Of a DNA stretch of 64,000 nt, positions 36,001-48,828 are shown piece after piece. The DNA comes from Hydractinia symbiolongicarpus (taxonomy: Eukaryota; Cnidaria; Hydrozoa; Anthoathecata; Hydractiniidae). Under the pieces are notes generated by a model that saw only the letters and a list, made by a program, of their open reading frames with translations, made no database searches and was not told the DNA's origin. Both the position numbers and the translations under genes were made by a program. The first letter of the stretch is position 1; every line of letters begins with the position of its first letter. Where the stretch lies: the NCBI RefSeq assembly GCF_029227915.1, contig NC_079877.1, forward strand, positions 34,437,851 to 34,501,850, written 5' to 3'.

Positions 36001-39000
36001 AAAGCGTTACCACAGCGCCCAGTGTAATCGGTGAGTTCCATCAATCAAGTCAAACTAAGAAGAATGTCATTTCTTGTAGTCAAAATGACTCATTTATCAC
36101 ATTTATAAGGTCAAAGTCCAAAATCAGTTCAATTAAGTCCCACAGTCAATCGTTTCACTGTTGAAAGCGATACAACTTAGTAATATCGGAAAAAAATCAC
36201 TAAATACATGTTGGTACAAATGTGTGACGCAACCGTTGTAACTCAAACGGATTGACACCGTTAGAAAATCAATGAAATTTAGTTTTAGAAACTGTCTCTA
36301 TTTCTTCAGCGCGCGATAACGGCTAGGATTGGTCCCACAGTAACAAATGACTTATTTATCTTAATTTTTAAATAAAGCCTTACCACAGCGCCCAGTGAAA
36401 TCGCTGAGTTCCAGCAATCATGTCAAATTAAGAAGAATTTCATTTCTTGTAGTCAAAATGACTCATGTATCACATTTATAAGGTCAAAATCCAAAATCAG
36501 TTCAATTAAGTCCCACAGTCAATCGTTTCACTGTTGAAAGCGATACAACTTAGTAATATCGGACGAAAATCACTAAATACATGTTGGTACGATTATGTGA
36601 CGCAACCGTTGTAAGTCAAACGGATTGACACCGTTAGAAAGTCAATGAAATGTTGTTTTTGAAACTGTCTCTATTTCTTCAGCGCGCGATAACGGCTAGG
36701 ATTGGTCCCACAGTACAAAATGACTTATTTATCTAATTTTTTAAATGAATCGCTACCACAGGGTCCAGTGTATACGCTTAGTTCCACCAATCATGTCAAA
36801 TTAATTAGAATGGTATTTCTTGGTGTCCAATTGTCTCACTTATAACATATATAAGGTCAAAGTTCAAAATCAGTTCAATTAAGTCGCACAGTCAAACGTT
36901 TCACAGTTAAAAGCGATGCAACCTAGTAATATCCGAATACTTTCGCTAAATACATGTTGGTACGAATATGTGACGCAACTGTTGTAACTCAAACGGAATT
37001 ATACCGCCAAGAAATCAATGAAATGTAGTTTTTGAGAATGTCTTTATTTCTTCAGCGCGCGATAACGGCTAGGATTGGTCCCACAGTACAAAATGACTTA
37101 TTTATCTAAATTTTTAAATAAAGCGTTACCACAGCGCCCAGTGTAATCGGTGAGTTCCATCAATCAAGTCAAACTAAGAAGAATGTCATTTCTTGTAGTC
37201 AAAATGACTCATTTATCACATTTATAAGGTCAAAGTCCAAAATCAGTTCAATTAAGTCCCACAGTCAATCGTTTCACTGTTGAAAGCGATACAACTTAGT
37301 AATATCGGAAAAAAATCACTAAATACATGTTGGTACGAATATGTGACGCAACCGTTGTAACTCAAACGGATTGACACCGTTAGAAAATCAATGAAATTTA
37401 GTTTTAGAAACTGTCTCTATTTCTTCAACGCGCGATAACGGCTAGGATTGGTCCCACAATAAAAATTGACTTATTTATCTTAATTTTTAAATAAAGCCTT
37501 ACCACAGCGCCCAGTGTAATCTCTGAGTTCCAGCAATCATGTCAAATTAAGAAGAATATCATTTCTTGTAGTCAAAATGACTCATGTATCACATTTATAA
37601 GGTCAAAATCCAAAATCAGTTCAATTAAGTCCCACAGTCAATCGTTTCACTGTTGAAAGCGATACAACTTAGTAATATCGGACGAAAATCACTAAATACA
37701 TGTTGGTACGATTATGTGACGCAACCGTTGTAAGTCAAACGGATTGACACCGTTAGAAAGTCAATGAAATGGAGTTTTTGAAACTGTCTCTATATCTTCA
37801 GCGCGCGCTAACGTGTAGGATTGGTCCCACAGTAAAAATGACTTATTTATCTAAATTTTTAAATGAATCGCTACCACAGGGTCCAGTGTATACGCTTAGT
37901 TCCACCAATCATGTCAAATTAAGAAGAATGGTATTTCTTGGTGTCCAATTGTCTCACTTATAACATATATAAGGTCAAAGTTCAAAATCAGTTCAATTAA
38001 GTCGCACAGTCAAACGTTTCACAGTTAAAAGCGATGCAACCTAGTAATATCCGAATACTTTCGCTAAATACATGTTGGTACGAATATGTGACGCAACTGT
38101 TGTAACTCAAACGGAATTATACCGCCAAGAAATCAATGAAATGTAGTTTTTGAGAATGTCTTTATTTCTTCAGCGCGCGATAACGGCTAGGATTGGTCCC
38201 ACAGTACAAAATGCCTTATTTATCTAAATTTTTAAATAAAGCGTTACCACAGCGCCCAGTGTAATCGGTGAGTTCCATCAATCAAGTCAAACTAAGAAGA
38301 ATGTCATTTCTTGTAGTCAAAATGACTCATTTATCACATTTATAAGGTCAAAGTCCAAAATCAGTTCAATTAAGTCCCACAGTCAATCGTTTCACTGTTG
38401 AAAGCGATACAACTTAGTAATATCGGAAAAAAATCACTAAATACATGTTGGTACAAATGTGTGACGCAACCGTTGTAACTCAAACGGATTGACACCGTTA
38501 GAAAATCAATGAAATTTAGTTTTAGAAACTGTCTCTATTTCTTCAGCGCGCGATAACGGCTAGGATTGGTCTCACAGTAAAAAATGACTTATTTATCTTA
38601 ATTTTTAAATAAAGCCTTACCACAGCGCCCAGTGAAATCGCTGAGTTCCAGCAATCATGTCAAATTAAGAAGAATTTCATTTCTTGTAGTCAAAATGACT
38701 CATGTATCACATTTATAAGGTCAAAATCCAAAATCAGTTCAATTAAGTCCCACAGTCAATCGTTTCACTGTTGAAAGCGATACAACTTAGTAATATCGGA
38801 CGAAAATCACTAAATACATGTTGGTACGATTATGTGACGCACCTGATATAAGTCAAACGGATTGACACCGTTAGAAAGTCAATGAAATGTTGTTTTTGAA
38901 ACTGTCTCTATTTCTTCAGCGCGCGATAACGGCTAGGATTGGTCCCACAGTACAAAATGACTTATTTATCTAATTTTTTAAATGAATCGCTACCACAGGG

Positions 39001-39545
39001 TCCAGTGTATACGCTTAGTTCCACCAATCATGTCAAATTAAGAAGAATGGTATTTCTTGGTGTCCAATTGTCTCACTTATAACATATATAAGGTCAAAGT
39101 TCAAAATCAGTTCAATTAAGTCGCACAGTCAAACGTTTCACAGTTAAAAGCGATGCAACCTAGTAATATCCGAATACTTTCGCTAAATACATGTTGGTAC
39201 GAATATGTGACGCAACTGTTGTAACTCAAACGGAATTATACCGCCAAGAAATCAATGAAATGTAGTTTTTGAGAATGTCTTTATTTCTTCAGCGCGCGAT
39301 AACGGCTAGGATTGGTCCCACAGTACAAAATGACTTATTTATCTAAATTTTTAAATAAAGCGTTACCACAGCGCCCAGTGTAATCGGTGAGTTCCATCAA
39401 TCAAGTCAAACTAAGAAGAATGTCATTTCTTGTAGTCAAAATGACTCATTTATCACATTTATAAGGTCAAAGTCCAAAATCAGTTCAATTAAGTCCCACA
39501 GTCAATCGTTTCACTGTTGAAAGCGATACAACTTAGTAATATCGA
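36000..39545 (+). repeat. Higher-order repeat block: 2237-bp hexamer, second copy incomplete
   Basis: AGAATTTCATTTC at 36434 and 38671, and TGTTGTTTTTGAAAC at 36651 and 38888, are 2237 bp apart (six monomers). Within the hexamer, GGGTCC landmarks at 35642, 36761, 37879 and 38998 lie 1118-1119 bp apart, so it is built from two related trimers. A 194-base stretch at 37769-37963 also matches 34040-34234, 3729 bp (ten monomers) upstream, including the rare GCTAACGTGTAGG. The hexamer match ends near 37300/39545. Confidence 0.85.
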
Positions 39546-40960
39546 AAAAAAATCACTAAATACATGTTGGTACAAATGTGTGACGCAACCGTTGTAACTC
39601 AAACGGATTGACACCGTTAGAAAATCAATGAAATTTAGTTTTAGAAACTGTCTCTATTTCTTCAGCGCGCGATAACGGCTAGGATTGGTCCCACAGTAAA
39701 AAATGACTTATTTATCTTAATTTTTAAACAAAGCCTTACCACAGAGCCCAGTGAAATCGCTGAGTTCCAGCAATCATGTCAAATTAAGAAGAATATCATT
39801 TCTTGTAGTCAAAATGACTCATTTATCACATTTATAAGGTCAAAATCCAAAATCAGTTCAATAAAGTCCCACAGTCAATCGTTTCACTGTTGAAAGCGAT
39901 ACAACTTAGTAATATCGGAAGAAAATCACTAAATACATGTTGGTACGATTATGTGACGCAACCGTTGTAAGTCAAACGGATTGACACCGTTAGAAAGTCA
40001 ATGAAATGTTGTTTTTGAAACTGTCTCTATTTCTTCAGCGCGCGATAACGGCTAGGATTGGTCCCACAGTACAAAATGACTTATTTATCTAAATTTTTAA
40101 ATAAAGCGTTACCACAGCGCCCAGTGTAATCGGTGAGTTCCATCAATCAAGTCAAACTAAGAAGAATGTCATTTCTTGTAGTCAAAATGACTCATTTATC
40201 ACATTTATAAGGTCAAAGTCCAAAATCAGTTCAATTAAGTCCCACAGTCAATCGTTTCACTGTTGAAAGCGATACAACTTAGTAATATCGGAGAAAAATC
40301 ACTAAATACATGTTGGTACAAATGTGTGACGCAACCGTTGTAACTCAAACGGATTGACACCGTTAGAAAATCAATGAAATTTAGTTTTAGAAACTGTCTC
40401 TATTTCTTCAGCGCGCGATAACGGCTAGGATTGGTCCCACAGTAAAAAATGACTTATTTATCTTAATTTTTAAACAAAGCCTTACCACAGAGCCCAGTGA
40501 AATCGCTGAGTTCCAGCAATCATGTCAAATTAAGAAGAATATCATTTCTTGTAGTCAAAATGACTCATTTATCACATTTATAAGGTCAAAATCCAAAATC
40601 AGTTTAATTAAGCCCCACAGTCAATCGTTTCACTGTTGAAAGCGATACAACTTAGTAATATCGGAAGAAAATCACTAAATACATGTTGGTACGATTATGT
40701 GACGCAACCGTTGTAAGTCAAACGGATTGACACCGTTAGAAAGTCAATGAAATGTTGTTTTTGAAACTGTCTCTATTTCTTCAGCGCGCGATAACGGCTA
40801 GGATTGGTCCCACAGTACAAAATGACTTATTTATCTTAATTTTTAAGTAAAGCGTTACCACAGCGCCCAGTGTAATCGGTGGGTTTCATCAATCATGTCA
40901 AATTAAGAAAAATATCATTTCTTGTAGTCAAAATGATTCATTTATCACATTTATAAGGTC
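39470..40960 (+). repeat. Tandem 746-bp dimers (type A plus type B)
   Basis: TGTTGTTTTTGAAAC occurs at 40007 and 40753, 746 bp apart, and the type A partner with AAACAAAGCCTTACCACAGAGCC appears near 39725 and 40471. The two dimers differ by a few substitutions, for example TCGGAAAA versus TCGGAGAAA text near 40290. Confidence 0.82.
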
Positions 40961-42500
40961 AAAGTCCAAAATCAGTTCAATTAAGTCCCACAGTCAGTCG
41001 TTTCACTGTTGAAAGCGATACAACTTAGTAATATCGGAAAAAAATCACTAAATACATGTTGGTACGAATGTGTGACGCAACCGTTGTAACTCAAACGGAT
41101 TGACACCGTTAGAAAATCAATGAAATTTAGTTTTTGAAACTGTCTCTATTTCTTCAGCGCGCGATAACGGCTAGGATTGGTCCCACAGTAAAAAATGACT
41201 TATTTATCTTAATTTTTAAATAAAGCCTTACCACAGCGCCCAGTGAAATCGCTGAGTTCCAGCAATCATGTCAAATTAAGAAGAATATCATTTCTTGTAG
41301 TCAAAATGACTCATGTATCACATTTATAAGGTCAAAATCCAAAATCAGTTCAATTAAGTCCCACAGTCAATCGTTTCACTGTTGAAAGCGATACAACTTA
41401 GTAATATCGGACGAAAATCACTAAATACATGTTGGTACGATTATGTGACGCAACCGTTATAAGTCAAACGGATTGACACCGTTAGAAAGTCAATGAAATG
41501 TTGTTTTTGAAACTGTCTCTATTTCTTCAGCGCGCGATAACGGCTAGGATTGGTCCCACAGTACAAAATGACTTATTTATCTTAATTTTTAAATAAAGCG
41601 TTACCACAGCGCCTAGTATAATCGGTGAGTTTCATCAATCATGTCAAATTAAGGAGAATGTTATTTCTTCTAGTCAAAATGGCTCATTTATTACATTTAT
41701 AAGGTCAAAGTCCAAAATCAGTTCAACTAAGTCCCACAGTCAATCGTTTCACTGTTGAAATCGATACAACTTAGTAATATCGGAAGAAAATCACTAAATA
41801 CATGTTGGTACGATTATGTGACGCAACCGTTGTAAGTCAAACGGATTGACACCGTTAGAAAGTCAATGAAATGGAGTTTTTGAAACTGTCTCTATTTCTT
41901 CAGCGCGCGATAACGGCTAGGATTGGTCCCACAGTACAAAATGACTTATTTATCTCAATTTATAAATAAACCGTTACCACAGCGCCCAGTGTAATCGGTG
42001 AGTTCCATCAATCATGTCAAATTAAGGAAAATGTTATTTCTTCTAGTCAAAATGGCTCATTTATTACATTTATAAGGTCAAAGTCCAAAATCAATTCAAT
42101 TAAGTCCCACAGTCAATCGTTTCTCTGTTGAAAGCTATACAACTTAGTAATATCGGAAGAAAATCACTAAATACATGTTGGTACGATTATGTGACGCAAC
42201 CGTTCTAACTCAAACAGATTGACACCGTTAGAAAGTCAATGAAATGGAGTGTTTGAAACTATCTCTACATCTTCAGCGCGCGCTAACGGCTAGGATTGGT
42301 CCCACAATAAAAATGACTTATTTATCTAAATTTTTAAATGAATCGCTACCACATTGTCCAGTGTATACGCTTAGTTCCACCAATCATGTCAAATTAAGAA
42401 GAATGGTATTTCTTGGTGTCCAATTGTCTCACTTATAACATTTATAAGGTCAAAATTCAAAATCAGTTCAATTAAGTCGGACAGTCAAACGTTTCACAGT
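40960..42500 (+). repeat. Mixed type A, B and C monomers
   Basis: About four monomers. They include text also found in the pentamer at 13547-17276, such as GTTGAAATCGATACAAC near 41754 and ATCTCAATTTATAAATAAACC near 41952, showing that the same variants are used again 25 kb away. No clear multimer period is visible inside this stretch. Confidence 0.72.
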
Positions 42501-43260
42501 TAAAAGCGATGCAACCTAGTAATATCCGAATACTTTCGCTAAATACATGTTGGTACGAATATGTAACGCAACCGTTGTAACTCAAACGGAATTATACCGC
42601 CAAGAAATCAATGAAATGTAGTTTTTGAGAATGTCTTTATTTCTTCAGCGCATGGTAACGGCCAGGATTGGTCCCACAGTAAGAAAATCTTATTTATCTA
42701 AATTTTTAAATAAGCGCTACCGAAGAGCCTAATGTAACCGCTGAATTCCAGCAATCATGTCAAATTAAGACGAATGTTATTCCTTGGAGAACAATTGGCG
42801 CATTAATCACATTTATAAGGTCAAAGTCCAAAATCAGTTCAATTAAGACCCGCAGTCAATCGTTTCACAGTTAAAAGCGATGCAACCTAGTAATATCCGA
42901 ATACTTTCGCTAAATACATGTTGGTACGAATATGTGACGCAACCGTTCTAACTCAAACGGAATTATACCGCCAAGAAATCAATGAAATGTAGTTTTTGAG
43001 AATTTCTTTATTTCTTCAGCGCATGGTAGCAGCCAGGATTGGTCCCACAGTAAGAAAATCTTATTTATCTAAATTTTTAAATAAAGCGCTACCGAAGAGC
43101 CTAATGTAACCGCTGAATTCCAGCAATCATGTCAAATTAAGAAGAATGTTATTCCTTGGAGAACAATTGGCGCATTAATCACATTTTTAAGATCGCAGTC
43201 CAGAATCAGTTGAAATAAGTCAGACGGTCAATCGTTTCACTGTTAAAAGCGATACAACTT
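42500..43260 (+). repeat. Two type D monomers side by side
   Basis: GATGCAACCTAGTAATATCCG occurs at 42508 and 42879, 371 bp apart, and each is followed by the complete type D set. Elsewhere in the window D units are normally separated by other types. The second has local changes (GGTAGCAGCCAGG for GGTAACGGCCAGG, GAATTTCTTT for GAATGTCTTT). A single-monomer duplication followed by divergence explains it best. Confidence 0.82.
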
Positions 43261-46200
43261 AGTAATATCGGAAGGAAATCACTAAATACATGTTGGTACG
43301 AATATGTGACGCAACTGTTGTAACTCAAACGGATTGACCCCGTTAGAAAGTCAATGAAATGTAGTTTATGAAACTGTCTCTATTTCTTCAGCGCGCGATA
43401 ACAGCTAGGATTGTTTCCACAGTACTAAATGACTTATTTATCTTAACTTTTAAACAAAGCGCTACCACAGCGCCCAGTGTAATCGCTGAGTTCCAGCAAT
43501 CATGTCAAATTAAGAAGAATGATATTTCTTTTAGTCAAAATAGCTCATTTATTACATTTATAAGGTCAAAGTCCAAAATCAGTTCAATTAAGTCCCACAG
43601 TCAATCGTTTCGCTGTTGAAAGCGATACAACTTAGTAATATCGAAAGAAAATCACTAAATACATGATGGTACGATTATGTGACACAACCGTTGTAACTCA
43701 AACGCATTGACACCGTTAGAAAGTCAATGAAATGGAGTTTTTGAAACTGTCTCTATACCTTCAGCGCGCGCCAACGGCTAGATTGGACCCACAGTAAAAA
43801 TGACTTATTTATTTAAATTTTTAAATGAATCGCTACAACAGGGTCCAGTGTAATCGCTGAGTTCCGACAATCATGTCAAATTAAGAAGAATGTTCTTCCT
43901 TGGAGTCCAATTGTCTCATTTATCATACTTATGAGGTCACAGTCCAAAGTTTATTCAATTAAGTCCCACAGTCAATCGTTTCACTGTTTGAAGCGATGCA
44001 ACCTAGTAATATCAGAAAAATATCGCTAAATACATGTTGGTTCGAATATGTGACCCAACCGTTGTAACTCAAACGGATTGACACCGTTAGAAAGTCAATG
44101 AAATGTACTTTTTGAAGCTGTCTCTATTTCTTCAGCGCGAACTAACGGCTAGGATTGGTCCCACAGTAAAAAATGACTTATTTATCTAAATTTTTAAAAA
44201 AGGGCTACCACAGAGTCTAATGTAATCGCTGAATTCCAGCAATCATGTCAAATTAAGAAGAATGTTATTCGTTGAAGACCTATTGCCTCATTGATCGCAT
44301 TTATAAGGTCACAGTCCTGGATCAGTTCAAATAATTACCACAGTCAATTGTTTCACTGTTAAAAGCGATACAACTTAGTATTATCCGAAGAAAATCACTA
44401 AATACATTTTGGTACGAACATGTGACAAAACTGTTGTAACTCAAACGGATTGACACCGTTAGAAAGTCAATGAAATGTGGTTTTTGAAACTGTCTCTATT
44501 TCTTCAGCGCGCGATAACGGCTAGGATTGATCCCACAGTAAAAAAGACTTATTTATCTTAATTTTTAAATAAAGCGCTACCACAGCGCCCAGTGTAATCG
44601 CTGAGTTCCAGCAATCATGTCAAATTAAGAAGAATGTTATTTCTTGGCGTCCAATTGTCTCACTTATAACATTTATAAGGTCAAAGTCCAAAATCAGTTC
44701 ATTTAAGTCGCACAGTCAAACGTTCCACAGTTAAAAGCGATGCAACCTAGTAATATCCGAATACTTTCGCTAAATACATGTTGCTACGAATGTGTGACGC
44801 AACCGTTGTAACTCAAACGGATTGACACCGTTAGAAAATCAATGAAATGGAGTTTTTGAAACTGTCTCTATATCTTCAGCGCGCGCTAACGGCTAGGATT
44901 GGTCACACAGTAAAAATGACTTATTTATCTAAATTTTTAATGAATCGCTACCACAGGGTCCAGTGTAATCGCTGAGTTCCGGCAATCATGTCAAATTAAG
45001 AAGAATGTTCTTTCTTGGAGTCAAATTGTCTCATTTATCACACTTATGAGGTCACAGTCCAAAGTTTATTCAATTAAGTCCCACAGTCAATCGTTTCACT
45101 GTTTGAAGCGATGCAACCTAGTAATATCAGAAAATTATCGCTAAATACATGTTGGTTCGAATAAGTGACCCAACTGTTGTAACTCAAACGGATTGACACC
45201 GTTAGAAAGCCAATGAAATGTACTTTTTGAAGCTGTCTCTATTTCTGCAGCGCGAACTAACGGCTACGATTGGTCCCACAGTAAAAAATGACTTATTTAT
45301 CTAAATTATTAAAAAAGGGCTACCACAGAGTCTTATGTAATTGCTGATTTCCAGCAATCATGTCAAATTAAGAAGAATGTTATTCCTAGAAGACCTATTG
45401 CCTCATTTATCACAATTATAAGGTCACAGTCCTTGATCAGTTCAAATAATTACCACAGTCAATCGTTTCACTGTTAAAAGCGATACAACTTAGTATTATC
45501 CGAAGAAAATCACTAAATACATTTTGGTACGAATATGTGACAAAACTGTTGTAACTCAAACGGATTGACACCGTTAGAAAGCCAATGAAATGTGGTTTTT
45601 GAAACTGTCTCTATTTCTTCAGCGCGCGATAACGGCTAGGATTGGTCCCACAGTAAAAAAAGACTTATTTATCTTAATTTTTAAATAAAGCGCTTCCACA
45701 GCGCCCAGTGTAATCGCTGAGTTCCAGCAATCATGTCAAATTAAGAAGAATGTTATTTCTTGGCGTCCAATTGTCTCAATTATAACATTTATAAGGTCAA
45801 AGTCCAAAATCAGTTCATTTAAGTCGCACAGTCAAACGTTTCACAGTTAAAAGCGATGCAACCTAGTAATATCCGAATACTTTCGCTAAATACATGTTGG
45901 TACGAATGTGTGACGCAACCGTTGTAACTCAAACGGATTGACACCGTTAGAAAGTCAATGAAATGGAGTTTTTGAAACTGTCTCTAAATCTTCAGCGCGC
46001 GCTAACGGCTAGGATTAGTCCCACAGTAAAAATGACTTATTTATCTAAATTTTTAAATGGATCGCTACCACAGGGTCCAGTGTATTCGCTGAGTTCCGGC
46101 AATCATGTCAACTTAAGAAGAATGTTCTTTCTTGGAGTCTAATTGTCTCATTTATCACACTTATGAGGTCACAGTCCAAAGTTAGTTCAATTAAATCCCA

Positions 46201-46440
46201 CAGTCAATTGTTTCACTGTTTGAACCGATGCAACCTAGTAATATCAGGAAAACATCGTTAATATATGTTGGTACGAATATGTGACCCAACCGTTGTAACT
46301 CAAACGGATTAACACCGTTAGCAAGTCAATGAAATGTACTTTATGAAGCTGTCTCTATTTCTTCAGCGCGAACTAACGGCTAGGATTGGTCCCACAGTAA
46401 AAAATGACTTATTTATCTAAATTTTTAAAAAAGGGCTACC
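43260..46440 (+). repeat. Higher-order repeats of 1115-1116 bp (trimer)
   Basis: The type E text TACTTTTTGAAGCTG (or TACTTTATGAAGCTG) occurs at 44106, 45221 and 46337, giving spacings of 1115 and 1116 bp. Each trimer holds an E unit with GCGCGAACTAACGG, a unit with GTGGTTTTTGAAACTG, and a unit that starts as type D (GATGCAACCTAGTAATATCCG) and becomes type C (GGAGTTTTTGAAACTG). Copies are visibly more diverged than in the 11-mer to the right, so this looks like an older block. The first 800 bases (43260-44100) hold mixed units. Confidence 0.83.
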
Positions 46441-48660
46441 ACAGAGCCTAATGTAATCGCTGAATTCCAGCAATCATGTCAAATTAAGAAGAATGTTATT
46501 CCTTGGAAACCTATTGCCTCATTTATCACATTTATAAGGTCACAGTCCTGAATCAGTTCAAATAAATCCCACAGTCAATCGTTTCACTGTTAAAAGCGAT
46601 ACAACTTAGTATTATCCGAAGAAAATCACTAAATACATTTTGGTACGAATATGTGACGCAACTGTTGTAACTCAAACGGATTGACACCGTTAGAAAGTCA
46701 ATGAAATGTGGTTTTTGAAACTGTCTCTATTTCTTCAGCGCGCGATAACGGCTAGGATTGGTCTCACAATAAAAAAAGACTTATTTATCTTAATTTTTAA
46801 ATAAAGCGCTACCACAGCGACCAGTGTAATCGCTGAGTTCCAGCAATCATGTCAAATTAAGAAGAATGTTATTTCTTGGCGTCCAATTGTCTCACTTATA
46901 ACATTTATAAGGTCAAAGTCTAAAATCAGTTCATTTAAGTCGCACAGTCAAACGTTTCACAGTTAAAAGCGATGCAACCTAGTAATATCCGATTACTTCG
47001 GCTAAATACATGTTGGTACGAATATGTGATGCAACCGATGTAACTCAAACGGAATTATACCGCCAAGAAATCAATGAAATTTAGTTTTTGAGAATGTCTT
47101 TATTTCATCAGCGCGTGCTAACGGCCAGGATTGGTCCCACAGTAAGAAAATCTTATTTATCTAAATTTTAAAATGAATCGCTACCACACGGTCCAGTGTA
47201 ATCGCTGAGTTCCGGCAATCATGTCAAATTAAGAAGAATATCATTTCTTGTAGTCAAAATGACTCATTTATTACATTTATAAGGTGAAAGTCCAAAATCA
47301 GTTCAATTAAGTCCCACAGTCAATCGTTTCGCTGTTGAAAGCGATACAACTTAGTAATATCGGAAAAAAATCACTAAATACATGTTGGTACGAATGTGTG
47401 ACGCAACCGTTGTAACTCAAACGGATTGACACCGTTAGAAAGTCAATGAAATGGAGTTTTTGAAACTCTCTCTATATCTTCAGCGCGCGCTAACGGCTAG
47501 GATTGGTCCCACAGTAAAAATGACTTATTTATCTAAATTTTTAAATGAATCGCTACCACACGGTCCAGTGTAATCGCTGAGTTCCGGCAATCATGTCAAA
47601 TTAAGAAGAATATCATTTCTTGTAGTCAAAATGACTCATTTATTACATTTATAAGGTGAAAGTCCAAAATCAGTTCAATTAAGTCCCACAGTCAATCGTT
47701 TCGCTGTTGAAAGCGATACAACTTAGTAATATCGGAAAAAAATCACTAAATACATGTTGGTACGAATGTGTGACGCAACCGTTGTAACTCAAACGGATTG
47801 ACACCGTTAGAAAGTCAATGAAATGGAGTTTTTGAAACTCTCTCTATATCTTCAGCGCGCGCTAACGGCTAGGATTGGTCCCACAGTAAAAATGACTTAT
47901 TTATCTAAATTTTTAAATAAATCGCTACCACAGGGTCCAGTGTAATCGCTGAATTCCAGCAATCATGTCAAATTAAGAAGAATGTTATTCCTTGGAAACC
48001 TATTGCCTCATTTATCACATTTATAAGGTCACAGTCCTGAATCAGTTCAAATAATTCCCACAGTCAATCGTTTCACTGTTAAAAGCGATACAACTTAGTA
48101 TTATCCGAAGAAAATCACTAAATACATTTTGGTACGAATATGTGACGCAACTGTTGTAACTCAAACGGATTGACACCGTTAGAAAGTCAATGAAATGTGG
48201 TTTTTGAAACTGTCTCTATTTCTTCAGCGCGCGATAACGGCTAGAATTGGTCTCACAATAAAAAAAGACTTATTTATCTTAATTTTTAAATAAAGCGCAA
48301 CCACAGCGCCCAGTGTAATCGCTGAGTTCCAGCAATCATGTCAAATTAAGAAGAATGTTATTTCTTGGCGTCCAATTGTCTCACTTATAACATTTATAAG
48401 GTGAAAGTCCAAAATCAGTTCATTTAAGTCGCACAGTCAAACGTTTCACAGTTAAAAGCGATGCAACCTAGTAATATCCGAATACTTCCGCTAAATACAT
48501 GTTGGTACGAGTATGTGATGCAACCGTTGTAACTCAAACGGAATTATACCGCCAAGAAATCAATGAAATGTAGTTTTTGAGAATGTCTTTATTTCTTCAG
48601 CGCGTGCTAACGGCCAGGATTGGTCCCACAGTAAGAAAATCTTATTTATCTAAATTTTAA
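46440..48660 (+). repeat. 1489-bp tetramer with an embedded single-monomer tandem duplication
   Basis: CTATTGCCTC at 46511 and 48000, and GTCTCACAAT at 46761 and 48250, give an offset of 1489 bp. The first copy includes a type E-like, a G-type (GTGGTTTTTG) and a D monomer. Between the two copies lie two nearly identical monomers, described separately. This suggests that the tetramer period arose partly by duplication of a single monomer. Confidence 0.83.
47165..47909 (+). repeat. Single-monomer tandem duplication (372 bp)
   Basis: CTACCACACGGTCC at 47181 and 47553, AAGGTGAAAG at 47281 and 47653, and the rare TGAAACTCTCTC at 47461 and 47833 are each 372 bp apart. Adjacent monomers elsewhere differ clearly, so this pair is a recent one-unit duplication, or a conversion of one unit by its neighbour. 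Confidence 0.87.
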
Positions 48661-48828
48661 AATGAATCGCTACCACACGGTCCAGTGTAATCGCTGAGTT
48701 CCGGCAATCATGTCAAATTAAGAAGAATATCATTTCTTGTAGTCAAAATGACTCATTTATTACATTTATAAGGTGAAAGTCCAAAATCAGTTCAATTAAG
48801 TGCCACAGTCAATCGTTTCGCTGTTAAA

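Noticed and set aside
36833-36860. TATA-like ACATATATAAGG as a promoter.
   Set aside because: It is a one-base variant of ACATTTATAAGG found in certain monomers (34234, 34980, 35726, 36846, 37967, 39080), A/T-rich by origin, with no gene downstream.
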